From: JBBRBB01 sp963830175 | GTDB lineage: Bacteria > Bacteroidota > Bacteroidia > Chitinophagales > Chitinophagaceae | DNA: 64,000 nucleotides | Direction of reading: 5' to 3' | Assembly (NCBI GenBank): GCA_963830175.1 | Contig: CAWHKV010000004.1 | Span: 124,001-188,000, forward strand | Shown: one piece after another, positions 18,540 through 26,508 of the stretch | How the letters are laid out: each line of letters begins with the position of its first letter | How positions within the stretch are numbered: position 1 is the stretch's first letter | The notes under the pieces: model-generated | What the model saw: only the letters and a program-made list of their open reading frames with translations | Database searches by the model: none | What the model was told of the DNA's origin: nothing | Program-made: the position numbers and the translations under genes

Positions 18540-21500
18540 ATGAAAGAAAAAAAAATCATAGAAGCATTAGGTTTTCAGCCTAAAGAAAATGCACAGGAAA
18601 TTTTTCACAAAAAATATTCCTTGGCAGGCAATTATTCTATTGAAGTAGATTTTGATAAGAAACTAATTAACTACGGTAAGAAAATTAAGGGTGACGTTAA
18701 AACCACACAGAATTTTTCACAGGCAGAAAATTGGGTGATACTGGAATGTGTAAACAGGTTGCTCGAAAAAGGTTATCAGCCTGGGAACATTATATTGGAG
18801 AAAGTATGGCGTACAGGGCACGGTACAAGTGGAAGGTTAGACATTTTAGTAACCCGGGATGATGGCAGCGCCTATTTAATGATCGAGTGCAAAAACCACG
18901 GTGCAGACTTTACAAAAGAGTTTAAGAACATTGAGAAAAACGGCGGTCAGCTATTCACTTATTTTCAGCAGGACAAGGGTGCTGAAATTTTAATGTTGTA
19001 TGCATCGCATTTGGATAGTAAAAACCAAATCCACTATCAAAACGAGATCATCAAAATTGAGGATGATTACCGCCAGACCAATAATGTAAAAGACTTTTAC
19101 GACCGGTGGAATAAAATTCCAAAAAACAATGGAGTGTTTGAGGAATGGGTGAACCCTTACCATTTTGAAAGCAAAGCCCTCACACCAAAGTCGCTAAAAG
19201 AAATTACCCAGGAAGACAGCAGCTTTATTTTTAATCGCTTCTTAGAAATACTTAGGCACAATGTAGTGTCTGATAAGCCGAACGCTTTCAACAAAATATT
19301 TACCCTGTTTCTTTGCAAGGTTTATGATGAAAAAACAACCAAGCCAAATGAAGAATTAAAATTTCAATGGCTGGAGGGCAAAGATGATGAAGTAAGTTTT
19401 CAGATACGGCTTACGGACCTGTATAAAAATGGAATGCTGGAATTTTTGGAGAAAGAAGTTTCTGATTTTTCCGAAACTGAATTTGATCAGCGTTTTGCAT
19501 CTCTCTTTGCAGGTAACGAAAACCTTAAACAGGAACTAAAGCATGAGATCATAAAATTAAGGCTGGAGAAAAATAATGAGTTTGCCATCAAAGAAGTTTT
19601 TGACCGGCAATCATTTTTGGAAAACTCAAAGATTGTAAAAGAAGTAGTAGAACTTTTGCAGGGCTTCCGCATCCGGTACAATAAAAGGCAACAGTACCTT
19701 TCAGACTTTTTTGAGCTATTACTTACCACAGGTTTAAAGCAGGAGAGTGGACAGTTTTTTACACCTGTACCTATTGCCCAATTTATTATCAAAAGTTTGC
19801 CATTGAATGAAATAGTAAACGACAAATTGAGCAAGGGAGTGAAGAACGACTTGCTACCTTATATCATTGATTATGCCGCAGGCAGTGGTCACTTCCTCAC
19901 CGAAAGTATGCACGAAATACAACGGTTTGTGGATGCTAAAAAATCCAAAGACTACATTACAGATACTGCAAAAAAAATTACCAATTGGCAGGACGATCAT
20001 TTTGATTGGGCTACTCAATATGTGTATGGTATAGAAAAAGATTATCGCCTGGTAAAAGTAGGTAAGGTAGGTTGTTACTTACATGGTGATGGATTGGCTA
20101 ATGTAATATTGAGTGATGGGCTGGGTAACTTCTCTGCAACCAAGGAATACAAGGGTTTACTGAAAAAGACCGACCCACAATTTCCAAAAGAGAATAAGCA
20201 GTTCGATGTCGTAATTTCTAACCCGCCATACGCTGTTTCCTCTTTTAAAAATGCTGCAAGAGAATACTATACGGAAGATGATTTTGAGCTGTACGAGAAA
20301 CTTACAGACACCAGTTCTGAAATTGAATGCCTTTTTATAGAACGTACCAAGCAGTTACTAAAAGACGGTGGCATTGCTGGTATTATTTTGCCCAGTTCTA
20401 TTTTAAATAATGCCGGGATCTATACCAAAGCAAGAGAGATCATTTTACAATACTTTGAATTGATTGGCATTGCTGAATTAGGCAGTAATACTTTCATGGC
20501 AACCGGTACTAATACAGTCACCATGTTTTTGCGTCGCCGTAATAATTACGAAAGCGCCAATCTGAAAATAGCTGTAGAAAAATTTTTTACCGATTATCAG
20601 GATGTAACACTAAACGGAGTGGAAAAGCCTGTTGCTAAATATGTTCAGCATGTATGGGCAGGATGCACTTTTGCAGACTACAAAACATTATTGAATAAAC
20701 AACCAAATGAAGTTATTACCGATAATGAGATTTACATAGAGTACAGGAGGAAAATAAAAGCCAAAAGTGACCCCGAGTTTTGGGCTATTGTGTTAGAAAA
20801 GGAAAAGGATAAACTACTGTATTTTATTTTGGCTTATCCGCAGCAAATTGTTCTCATTAAAAGCGGGCAAAAAGATGAAGAAAAACGTTTCTTAGGATAT
20901 GAATTTTCTTTCCGCCGAGGCAGTGAAGGCATACACCCCATGCAACGTGGTAAAAGTATTGATGAATGTACAAAGCTATATGATGTAGACACCTTTGATA
21001 ATCCAGAAAAAGCAAGTACTTACATCTATAAAGCATTCAAGGGCGAAAAACTGAATATACACCCCAGCCTGCAAAAGAACATTAGTCAGCACAGATTAAT
21101 TGACATGCTCACCTTTGATAGGGTAGATTGCGAAAAGAATATTTCTACTTCGGTTAAAAAAAAAGTAGAATTTAAAGTTCTTTGGAATACTGAAAAGGTA
21201 GTTCCGATTACCGATGTTGCAGAGATAAAAAAAGGAACTTCGATTACAAAAGATAAAACAGTTGCAGGCAACTATCCAGTAATTGCAGGTGGGAAAGGAC
21301 CTGCTTATTATCACAAGGAATTTAATCGAGAAGCCAATATCATAACTATTAGTGCATCCGGTGCATATGCCGGTTTTGTAAACTATTTTAATACGCCAAT
21401 CTTTGCGTCTGATTGCAATACCATAAAATCAAAAAATGAGGATGTTATTTTAACCAAACTGGTTTATCATTTTTTAAAGTCTATCCAATCAGAAATTTTT

Positions 21501-22274
21501 TTATTACAAAGAGGTCAAGCTCAACCGCATGTTTACGCTGAAGACTTAGCCAAAATAAAAATTCCATTACCGCCTCTCAACATCCAAAAAAAGATAGTTT
21601 CTGAAATAGAAGCGTTGGATAAATTCGAAAAGGATGCAAAAGAAAATATTGAGGACTTGCAAAATGAAGTTGCCATAATCTTTACAGCCCCCATCGGCAC
21701 ACAGACCAAGCTACAGGAAATGACTGCCAAAATTGGCAGCGGTGCTACACCATTAGGCGGAGAAGGAGTTTATAAACCAGAGGGTATTACTTTTATCAGA
21801 AGCCAAAATGTTTATGATGGTTACTTTACCGAAGAAGGATTAGCATACATTGATGAAGAACAGGCAAAGAAATTAGACAATGTTGCTGTTGAGGAAAACG
21901 ATCTTCTTTTCAATATCACTGGTGCTTCCGTTGCAAGATGTTGCATTGTAGCAAGCAAGTACCTGCCAGCCAGGGTAAATCAACACGTCTCTATTATCAG
22001 AACGAATGAGAAAGTATTACCCAAATACTTGCAACTGATTTTATGCAGTAGCGAATACAAAAACAGGTTATTGGACATTGGCGAAGGTGCTACATCAAGG
22101 CAGGCAATTACAAAGGCACAGTTGGAAAACTTTAAAATTCCACTGCCATCAATTACAGAGCAAAAGAAAATATTAACAACAGTTGAAAGAATAGAAAATA
22201 AAATTTTTGAGTTGGAAAAGCAATTGGCAACTATAAGTGTAGAAAAGGAAACTGTCCTTAAAAAATACTTATAG
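18540..22274 (+). CDS. Fused restriction-methylation-specificity enzyme (type IIG / single-chain type I-like)
   Basis: A 1244-residue R-M-S fusion. The N-terminus is an HSDR_N-like nuclease domain with a PD-(D/E)xK core (D101, E116-x-K118 in GRLDIL ... LMIECK). The middle is an N6-adenine methyltransferase: motif X-like GQFFTPVPIAQF near 404, motif I DYAAGSGHF at 444-452, motif IV NPPY at 561-564. The C-terminus has two HsdS-like target recognition domains (from about 900 and about 1065), each closed by a coiled coil. Restriction and protection thus sit in one chain, with a bipartite target site expected. All catalytic motifs are present and the frame is intact. The pAgo operon begins 184 bases downstream. 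Confidence 0.9.
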   Translation: MKEKKIIEALGFQPKENAQEIFHKKYSLAGNYSIEVDFDKKLINYGKKIKGDVKTTQNFSQAENWVILECVNRLLEKGYQPGNIILEKVWRTGHGTSGRLDILVTRDDGSAYLMIECKNHGADFTKEFKNIEKNGGQLFTYFQQDKGAEILMLYASHLDSKNQIHYQNEIIKIEDDYRQTNNVKDFYDRWNKIPKNNGVFEEWVNPYHFESKALTPKSLKEITQEDSSFIFNRFLEILRHNVVSDKPNAFNKIFTLFLCKVYDEKTTKPNEELKFQWLEGKDDEVSFQIRLTDLYKNGMLEFLEKEVSDFSETEFDQRFASLFAGNENLKQELKHEIIKLRLEKNNEFAIKEVFDRQSFLENSKIVKEVVELLQGFRIRYNKRQQYLSDFFELLLTTGLKQESGQFFTPVPIAQFIIKSLPLNEIVNDKLSKGVKNDLLPYIIDYAAGSGHFLTESMHEIQRFVDAKKSKDYITDTAKKITNWQDDHFDWATQYVYGIEKDYRLVKVGKVGCYLHGDGLANVILSDGLGNFSATKEYKGLLKKTDPQFPKENKQFDVVISNPPYAVSSFKNAAREYYTEDDFELYEKLTDTSSEIECLFIERTKQLLKDGGIAGIILPSSILNNAGIYTKAREIILQYFELIGIAELGSNTFMATGTNTVTMFLRRRNNYESANLKIAVEKFFTDYQDVTLNGVEKPVAKYVQHVWAGCTFADYKTLLNKQPNEVITDNEIYIEYRRKIKAKSDPEFWAIVLEKEKDKLLYFILAYPQQIVLIKSGQKDEEKRFLGYEFSFRRGSEGIHPMQRGKSIDECTKLYDVDTFDNPEKASTYIYKAFKGEKLNIHPSLQKNISQHRLIDMLTFDRVDCEKNISTSVKKKVEFKVLWNTEKVVPITDVAEIKKGTSITKDKTVAGNYPVIAGGKGPAYYHKEFNREANIITISASGAYAGFVNYFNTPIFASDCNTIKSKNEDVILTKLVYHFLKSIQSEIFLLQRGQAQPHVYAEDLAKIKIPLPPLNIQKKIVSEIEALDKFEKDAKENIEDLQNEVAIIFTAPIGTQTKLQEMTAKIGSGATPLGGEGVYKPEGITFIRSQNVYDGYFTEEGLAYIDEEQAKKLDNVAVEENDLLFNITGASVARCCIVASKYLPARVNQHVSIIRTNEKVLPKYLQLILCSSEYKNRLLDIGEGATSRQAITKAQLENFKIPLPSITEQKKILTTVERIENKIFELEKQLATISVEKETVLKKYL

Positions 22275-22280
22275 GTTCTT

Positions 22281-22340
22281 GACTTTGCAGACTTTGCAGC
22301 TTTGCAAACTTTGCAATCACTAATACACCGGCTTTGCACA
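22281..22340. repeat. Short tandem CTTTGCA repeats upstream of the pAgo operon
   Basis: Four copies of (A)CTTTGCA with a period of about 8-9 bases occur at 22282-22317, and a fifth lies near 22332. All are in the 184-base gap between the R-M gene and the Argonaute gene. The core TTTGCA also appears in coding positions elsewhere in the island. It could bind a regulator, or be fortuitous. I did not find a full TTG/TAnnTTTG promoter in this gap. Confidence 0.45.
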
Positions 22341-22458
22341 ACCTCAAAAATTGCTAAGTTCTTCAGCGAAAAATTGTTGTTGTTTGGTTTTTTTTATACT
22401 CTGTGATTATTGCTAATGTAGCAGCAATATTCACTACGAAAATTTAAAATGAATATTG

Positions 22459-24531
22459 ATGCAGTCGCTAATCTTGAACATCATTCCGTTTCAGCCTCCT
22501 ATACTGGAGAAAGAGTTTGCTTTTTACACAAAAAAAGTAGAAGGCTTTTGCCCAATTCACATAGAAGATTTGCAAGGCTTAATTGAAGGCTTGGTAGATA
22601 CACAGGAATTAGATTTTGAGCAATGGCTTTATACAGACTTTCAGAAGCCAAGAGAAGATGCAATATTAATATTGGTAAACCTTCAGGAAAGCATTCACTT
22701 TGCAGCACATTACTACCGCTACTTAATACGAGAACATTTTAAAGGCATAGCTGATGCTATGCGACCAAGTTTTACAAACGAAATTGAAGTATGGTTTAAA
22801 CACTATTCACAGCCAGATCCACGCTTTACTATTTACAATCTTTACACTTTAAAAGTTCAGCACCATAGAATTAGCGATAGTGCTGAATTGATACTTTCTT
22901 ATGATGGCACAACCAAAGTGCTCAACATGAGTTTATCAGAATTGGGCAGCATTGACACATCGCAACTCAATTGGATAAAAGCAGACAAAGAACTGTATAA
23001 ATACAAGTACCTGCCGGTTGATTACAAACAACACCTGGACAAACTGCACATTGTTTTAACCAACACACTAAAGCCAGCTTTCGACATTGCTTTTGATGTT
23101 CCAGGCACAGGCAACAGGTATCCGAAATATTGGGAATTACTAAATGACTTTTATACAAAATATCTCAACACAGCAGCATTCAAAAAAATAATACCGCTTT
23201 GCAACAATGGCTTTCATGCAGTGCCGGAAGAAAAAGTACAAATGACTTTGCCCGGCTCAAATGATTTGCTATTTGGCTTAGACAGGGTAGGTACAGAACC
23301 TAAAACAGACATGAAGCGTAAAGGACCGTACAAGCCAACTACAGCTAACAATGTTCGGTTCATTTTTATTTATCAGCAATCAGACAAAGCAGGTGCAGTT
23401 GCAAAGTTGTACAAGTACTTCAAGGAGGGCATGAAGGCAAAAGACCAGCAAGGTAACGAGTACACAGCTTTCCCGCCAATACATGAATTTATTAAACAGC
23501 CTTTGTTGTTTGATGATGGAGCAGGTATAAGTTTTCAAAACATAAATACAGCAGTTCAGGAAGTACAAAAAGGAGTAAAGAATTTACAGAAGAAGCCAGG
23601 CATTCAATACATAGCAATCTATGTTACACCGGTAAGCAGATTTGTAGATGATGAAGAACAAAAGAAAGTTTACTACCGTATAAAAGAAATTCTATTGCAG
23701 GAAGGCATCACATCACAAGTCGTTTACAAAGACAATATTTCAAAAGATGCTTTTAAATATTATCTGCCAAATATTGAGATAGCAATATTGGCAAAGTTGG
23801 GCGGCATTCCGTGGAGATTGAACAGAACAAAATCAGATGAATTGATTGTAGGCATAGGTGCATTCTATTCAATAACCAGGAAGACAAGATATGTAGGAAG
23901 TGCATTTTGTTTTAACAACGAAGGAGTGTTTGAAGGCTTTGATTGTTTTACAGCTGATGATCCCATGATGCTTGCAGGTTCTATAAGAGTTGCAGTAAGC
24001 AAATATGTTGTTGACCACTACACAACAAAACGTCTCATCATTCACTTTTACAAAGACATAAGCAAAAAGGAAATACAGCCGATAATAGATACACTGCATA
24101 CGTTAGGCTTATCAATTCCTGTGTTCGTTGTAACCATCAATAAAACGGAAAGCAAAGAGTTATTGGCATTCGATACAAAGAACCAAAACTTAATGCCTTA
24201 CAGTGGAACTATTTTAAAAGTTGGTAAGAAAGAATATTTGTTATTCAACAACACACGTTACAACACCACATCACAGGTTACAGCAAAGGAGTATCACTTT
24301 CCTGTAAAGGTTTCATTTGCCGCAACAAAACCTGAATTATTGGAGGACGAAAACCTGATAACTGAATTGATGGATCAGGTGTACCAGTTCAGCAGAATGT
24401 ATTGGAAAAGTGTAAGCCAGCAAAACTTGCCGGTTACAATAAAATACCCTGAAATGGTTGCACAGATTTACCCACACTTTGAAAGCAATACCTTACCAGA
24501 GTTCGCAAGAAAAAACCTTTGGTTTTTATAG
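22459..24531 (+). CDS. pAgo: Prokaryotic Argonaute, long type with inactive PIWI domain
   Basis: 690 residues from the ATG at 22459; a TTG three bases upstream is less likely. The N-terminal half (1-300) is the divergent N/PAZ-like region. MID spans about 300-455: Y405 and K409 (YYRIK), Q420 (TSQVV) and K446 (AKLGG) fit the 5'-phosphate pocket with family spacing. PIWI spans about 455-690, with A-K-L-G-G-I-P-W-R-L, a C-terminal SRMYWKSVSQQNLPVTIKY block, and a carboxylate C-terminus. The first DEDX aspartate is replaced (I-V-G-I-G-A-F) and the second region reads IIHFYKD rather than the usual H-x-D-G, so slicing should be lost. This fits long-B pAgos, guide-directed sensors that recruit partners. 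It heads a three-gene operon with HEPN and GIY-YIG genes. Confidence 0.88.
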   Translation: MQSLILNIIPFQPPILEKEFAFYTKKVEGFCPIHIEDLQGLIEGLVDTQELDFEQWLYTDFQKPREDAILILVNLQESIHFAAHYYRYLIREHFKGIADAMRPSFTNEIEVWFKHYSQPDPRFTIYNLYTLKVQHHRISDSAELILSYDGTTKVLNMSLSELGSIDTSQLNWIKADKELYKYKYLPVDYKQHLDKLHIVLTNTLKPAFDIAFDVPGTGNRYPKYWELLNDFYTKYLNTAAFKKIIPLCNNGFHAVPEEKVQMTLPGSNDLLFGLDRVGTEPKTDMKRKGPYKPTTANNVRFIFIYQQSDKAGAVAKLYKYFKEGMKAKDQQGNEYTAFPPIHEFIKQPLLFDDGAGISFQNINTAVQEVQKGVKNLQKKPGIQYIAIYVTPVSRFVDDEEQKKVYYRIKEILLQEGITSQVVYKDNISKDAFKYYLPNIEIAILAKLGGIPWRLNRTKSDELIVGIGAFYSITRKTRYVGSAFCFNNEGVFEGFDCFTADDPMMLAGSIRVAVSKYVVDHYTTKRLIIHFYKDISKKEIQPIIDTLHTLGLSIPVFVVTINKTESKELLAFDTKNQNLMPYSGTILKVGKKEYLLFNNTRYNTTSQVTAKEYHFPVKVSFAATKPELLEDENLITELMDQVYQFSRMYWKSVSQQNLPVTIKYPEMVAQIYPHFESNTLPEFARKNLWFL

Positions 24532-24546
24532 AATAAAACTGCTTAT

Positions 24547-25101
24547 ATGGTTACTCATTATTTTGTTGAGCACTACAATAATTGGAATGAAAAAGTAAAC
24601 AGCATTACAGGTGATGACCTTTCCAGCGTATATGATAGGTACATGACCTTGTTTGTTATTTACAACAATCTCTACAATCAAGTTCCAGCAGCGCTTATAC
24701 AAAAAGGTGTACCAGTACCTAACAACATTTACGATAACAAGAAGGCAACGGAGTGGGTTGTAAAATACTTAGGACCAACAGAGGTTTTAGACAATCTACA
24801 TGCAAATGGTAATGATGGTGATGTACAGACAATAATCAATTTGATTAATGATGAAGTTTTTTACATCAAGTTAAATCATGGACAAAGGCAGAGAAATGAA
24901 GATTTAAAAATTCTAAAAAACCTTCGTTCAAATAATGAAGTTCAAAAAGCAAATGCAATCCTTCAGGTTTGCTATTATGTACGTTGTAATATTTTCCACG
25001 GGAGTAAAGATTTTCAAGAGTACCAGCGTTTACTGATAGAGCCATTGACAAACATAATGAGAACTACAATTGTTCAACTATACAATGCACTTTCTAATTA
25101 A
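24547..25101 (+). CDS. HEPN-domain protein (candidate RNase effector of the pAgo operon)
   Basis: A 184-residue, all-helical-looking protein with no membrane segment. The C-terminal part has Y-Y-V-R-C-N-I-F-H-G-S-K. R146 and H151 give the HEPN signature R-x4-6-H, in the context (RCNxFHGxK) seen in ApeA-like HEPN domains. HEPN proteins are often metal-independent RNases in toxin, CRISPR and abortive-infection systems. The gene starts 15 bases after the Argonaute stop and ends five bases before the GIY-YIG start, so it is part of one operon. The role as effector or regulator of the Argonaute is inferred. The N-terminal 90 residues match nothing I recognise. Confidence 0.72.
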   Translation: MVTHYFVEHYNNWNEKVNSITGDDLSSVYDRYMTLFVIYNNLYNQVPAALIQKGVPVPNNIYDNKKATEWVVKYLGPTEVLDNLHANGNDGDVQTIINLINDEVFYIKLNHGQRQRNEDLKILKNLRSNNEVQKANAILQVCYYVRCNIFHGSKDFQEYQRLLIEPLTNIMRTTIVQLYNALSN

Positions 25102-25106
25102 GGGTT

Positions 25107-25613
25107 ATGGCATCAGCAAATAAAATAAGCGTCCCTGAAAAAGGAAAGAAACTTATTCATTCAAGAACGCAAAGTCTAACAGCAACTTTAGAAAAGGCAG
25201 TAGCATCGGCAACACTTAACTATACCCAAATCTGTGAAGTAGACCACCAGGGCATATACATCATCTTTGATGATAAAGAAATACTGTACATAGGAAAAAC
25301 TAACAGAACAGGCAAAGTGAGGATGCAGGAGTTAGCTGCTGATTTCAGAAGTCATACATTCAATAGGAAATTACTTAGCAAGCGTTTTAAAGATTTAGGT
25401 TTTGTCTTTGAGGTATTGAAGAGAGAAACCAAAAAAGAATGGATTGATAAAGGGACGGTTACCAACGAAGATTTCAAAGCACATCAAAAAGAAGTAAACC
25501 AATACATCAGGCAAAAGCTGAAATTCAAATTTTATAAAGAGCAGGATGAAAGGAAGCTAATCAGCTTGGAACATTTTGCTATCGCAGTTTTTAATCCATC
25601 TCATAACGATTAA
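25107..25613 (+). CDS. GIY-YIG nuclease (third gene of the pAgo operon)
   Basis: A 168-residue protein with a GIY-YIG endonuclease core. G49-I-Y51 (HQGIYIIF) and Y61-I-G63-K64 lie on adjacent strands, followed by an arginine-bearing helix (R72 in VRMQEL, R81). The catalytic-position glutamate lies in SLEHFAIAVFNP (E155). The spacing suits a metal-dependent DNA nuclease that makes one-site cuts. The first 40 residues are basic (KKLIHSRTQSLTATLEK) and may bind nucleic acid. The start lies five bases after the HEPN stop. In this context it is a candidate DNA-cutting arm of the Argonaute system, perhaps in guide generation or target destruction. Confidence 0.8.
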   Translation: MASANKISVPEKGKKLIHSRTQSLTATLEKAVASATLNYTQICEVDHQGIYIIFDDKEILYIGKTNRTGKVRMQELAADFRSHTFNRKLLSKRFKDLGFVFEVLKRETKKEWIDKGTVTNEDFKAHQKEVNQYIRQKLKFKFYKEQDERKLISLEHFAIAVFNPSHND

Positions 25614-25656
25614 GAAGCTCCGTTCTCCAAGTCAAAATAAAATCTTCTGCAAAGTT

Positions 25657-25792
25657 AATTGCCGCCCCGGCAGTAGTACAAAGCCCAACAATTCCAAAAC
25701 CGAGCAGCCAAAAGACTACGGCATAAACACAGCCCCAACACACAAAGCCATAATTTATTCCGTTTCCTTTTGGCTTGGGAACGGCGGCAATT
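25657..25792. repeat. Long imperfect inverted repeat, copy 1
   Basis: A 136-base hairpin-forming element. The outer arms are AATTGCCGCC (25657-25666) and GGCGGCAATT (25783-25792). The inner arms start CCAAAAGACTACGG (25708) and end CCGTTTCCTTTTGG (25773). The inner core shares 24 and 21 identical bases with the element at 37485-37583. It lies just after the pAgo operon and marks the left side of the metal-resistance block. It may be a palindromic repeat, MITE-like element or recombination site. Confidence 0.7.
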
Positions 25793-25836
25793 GTAGCATA
25801 GCATCATTTTATTTTTTCACTATTAAATTGTTTGTT

Positions 25837-26028
25837 ATGTCTACTATTTGCGTTTCTGTTCATCAGCGTTCTTCATCATTCAGCATTTTCCTTTATGCTA
25901 CTACTGCCAATGGTGTTGTGTTTCTTCCCATCACTTTGCAGCAGTTTAAGTCGCTGTTTGGTTCCTGCATCGGTTGCAGCATTCAGCCTGGGCAGCGTAC
26001 TTATTATTTCCAGTGCCTACCATTTTAA
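25837..26028 (+). CDS. Small open reading frame followed by a terminator
   Basis: A 63-residue frame (MSTICVSVHQRSSS ... ) beginning at an ATG at 25837. It is rich in serine, phenylalanine and cysteine, with no clear signal peptide or domain. Support is indirect: its TAA overlaps the left arm of an intrinsic terminator, which implies a short transcription unit here. An overlapping hydrophobic frame in another phase (25832-26092) is an alternative but runs through the terminator. Function unknown; it may be non-coding RNA instead. Confidence 0.3.
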   Translation: MSTICVSVHQRSSSFSIFLYATTANGVVFLPITLQQFKSLFGSCIGCSIQPGQRTYYFQCLPF

Positions 26029-26047
26029 GCCTTCGGGCTTTTTTTTG
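26027..26047 (+). terminator. Intrinsic terminator before the metal-resistance operon
   Basis: AAGCC-TTCG-GGCTT is followed by eight T residues: a stable UUCG-type tetraloop hairpin with a U-tract. It separates the upstream unit from the DUF6660/czc promoter. Confidence 0.85.
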
Positions 26048-26074
26048 ACCTGCAACAAGGTGTCAATTTTTGCC

Positions 26075-26106
26075 TTGTCATTAACAAAATAGAAAGATTA
26101 CCTTTG
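26075..26106 (+). promoter_or_regulatory. Bacteroidota-type promoter of the czc operon
   Basis: TTG at 26075-26077, then 21 bases, then TACCTTTG at 26099-26106, which matches the TAnnTTTG -7 element. It directly precedes the first gene of the metal-resistance operon and follows a terminator. Confidence 0.6.
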
Positions 26107-26112
26107 CAGCCG

Positions 26113-26430
26113 GTGAAAATTCTTGCTTTCATAATGGCTTTCCTTGTTTTAGCACTTAGCGTTATGCCTTGTGCTGATATTGGCGTAGCTGCAAATGATA
26201 GTAAGGCAAAGACAGAATTAGCAAAGTCAAATACCCAAAAAGGCGACACACAGCAAGACGATTGTTCACCCTTCTGTACATGCAATTGCTGTGCAGGCTT
26301 TTCCATTAACCACTTCATTGCTACAATAACACATATACCTCCATACGAAAGCACCACCAAGGCAGCACATTTGCCTTCGTCTGTTTTAGACGTTGCTTTA
26401 CCCATTTGGCAACCCCCTCAATTAGTATAA
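26113..26430 (+). CDS. DUF6660-like cysteine-rich exported protein
   Basis: About 105 residues with an N-terminal signal sequence (KILAFIMAFLVLALSVMPCAD), a polar linker and a cysteine cluster, C-S-P-F-C-T-C-N-C-C. It resembles small DUF6660 proteins encoded directly upstream of czcA-type genes in Bacteroidota. The cysteine cluster suggests periplasmic metal binding or sensing. The start is uncertain: GTG at 26113 preserves the lysine before the hydrophobic core, and ATG at 26134 or TTG at 26104 are alternatives. It is first in an operon with the RND pump. Confidence 0.7.
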   Translation: MKILAFIMAFLVLALSVMPCADIGVAANDSKAKTELAKSNTQKGDTQQDDCSPFCTCNCCAGFSINHFIATITHIPPYESTTKAAHLPSSVLDVALPIWQPPQLV

Positions 26431-26508
26431 CCTTCTCATTTTAGTATCATGCCTTACAGCCTGTCGGCTGAAGCGCATTTATTATTTCACTTCAAGAAAG
26501 GTTATAGA

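Noticed and set aside
25657..25792. CRISPR array or integron attC site
   Set aside because: There are no regularly spaced repeats with unique spacers and no attC core sequence; the element is a single palindromic structure with one distant relative.
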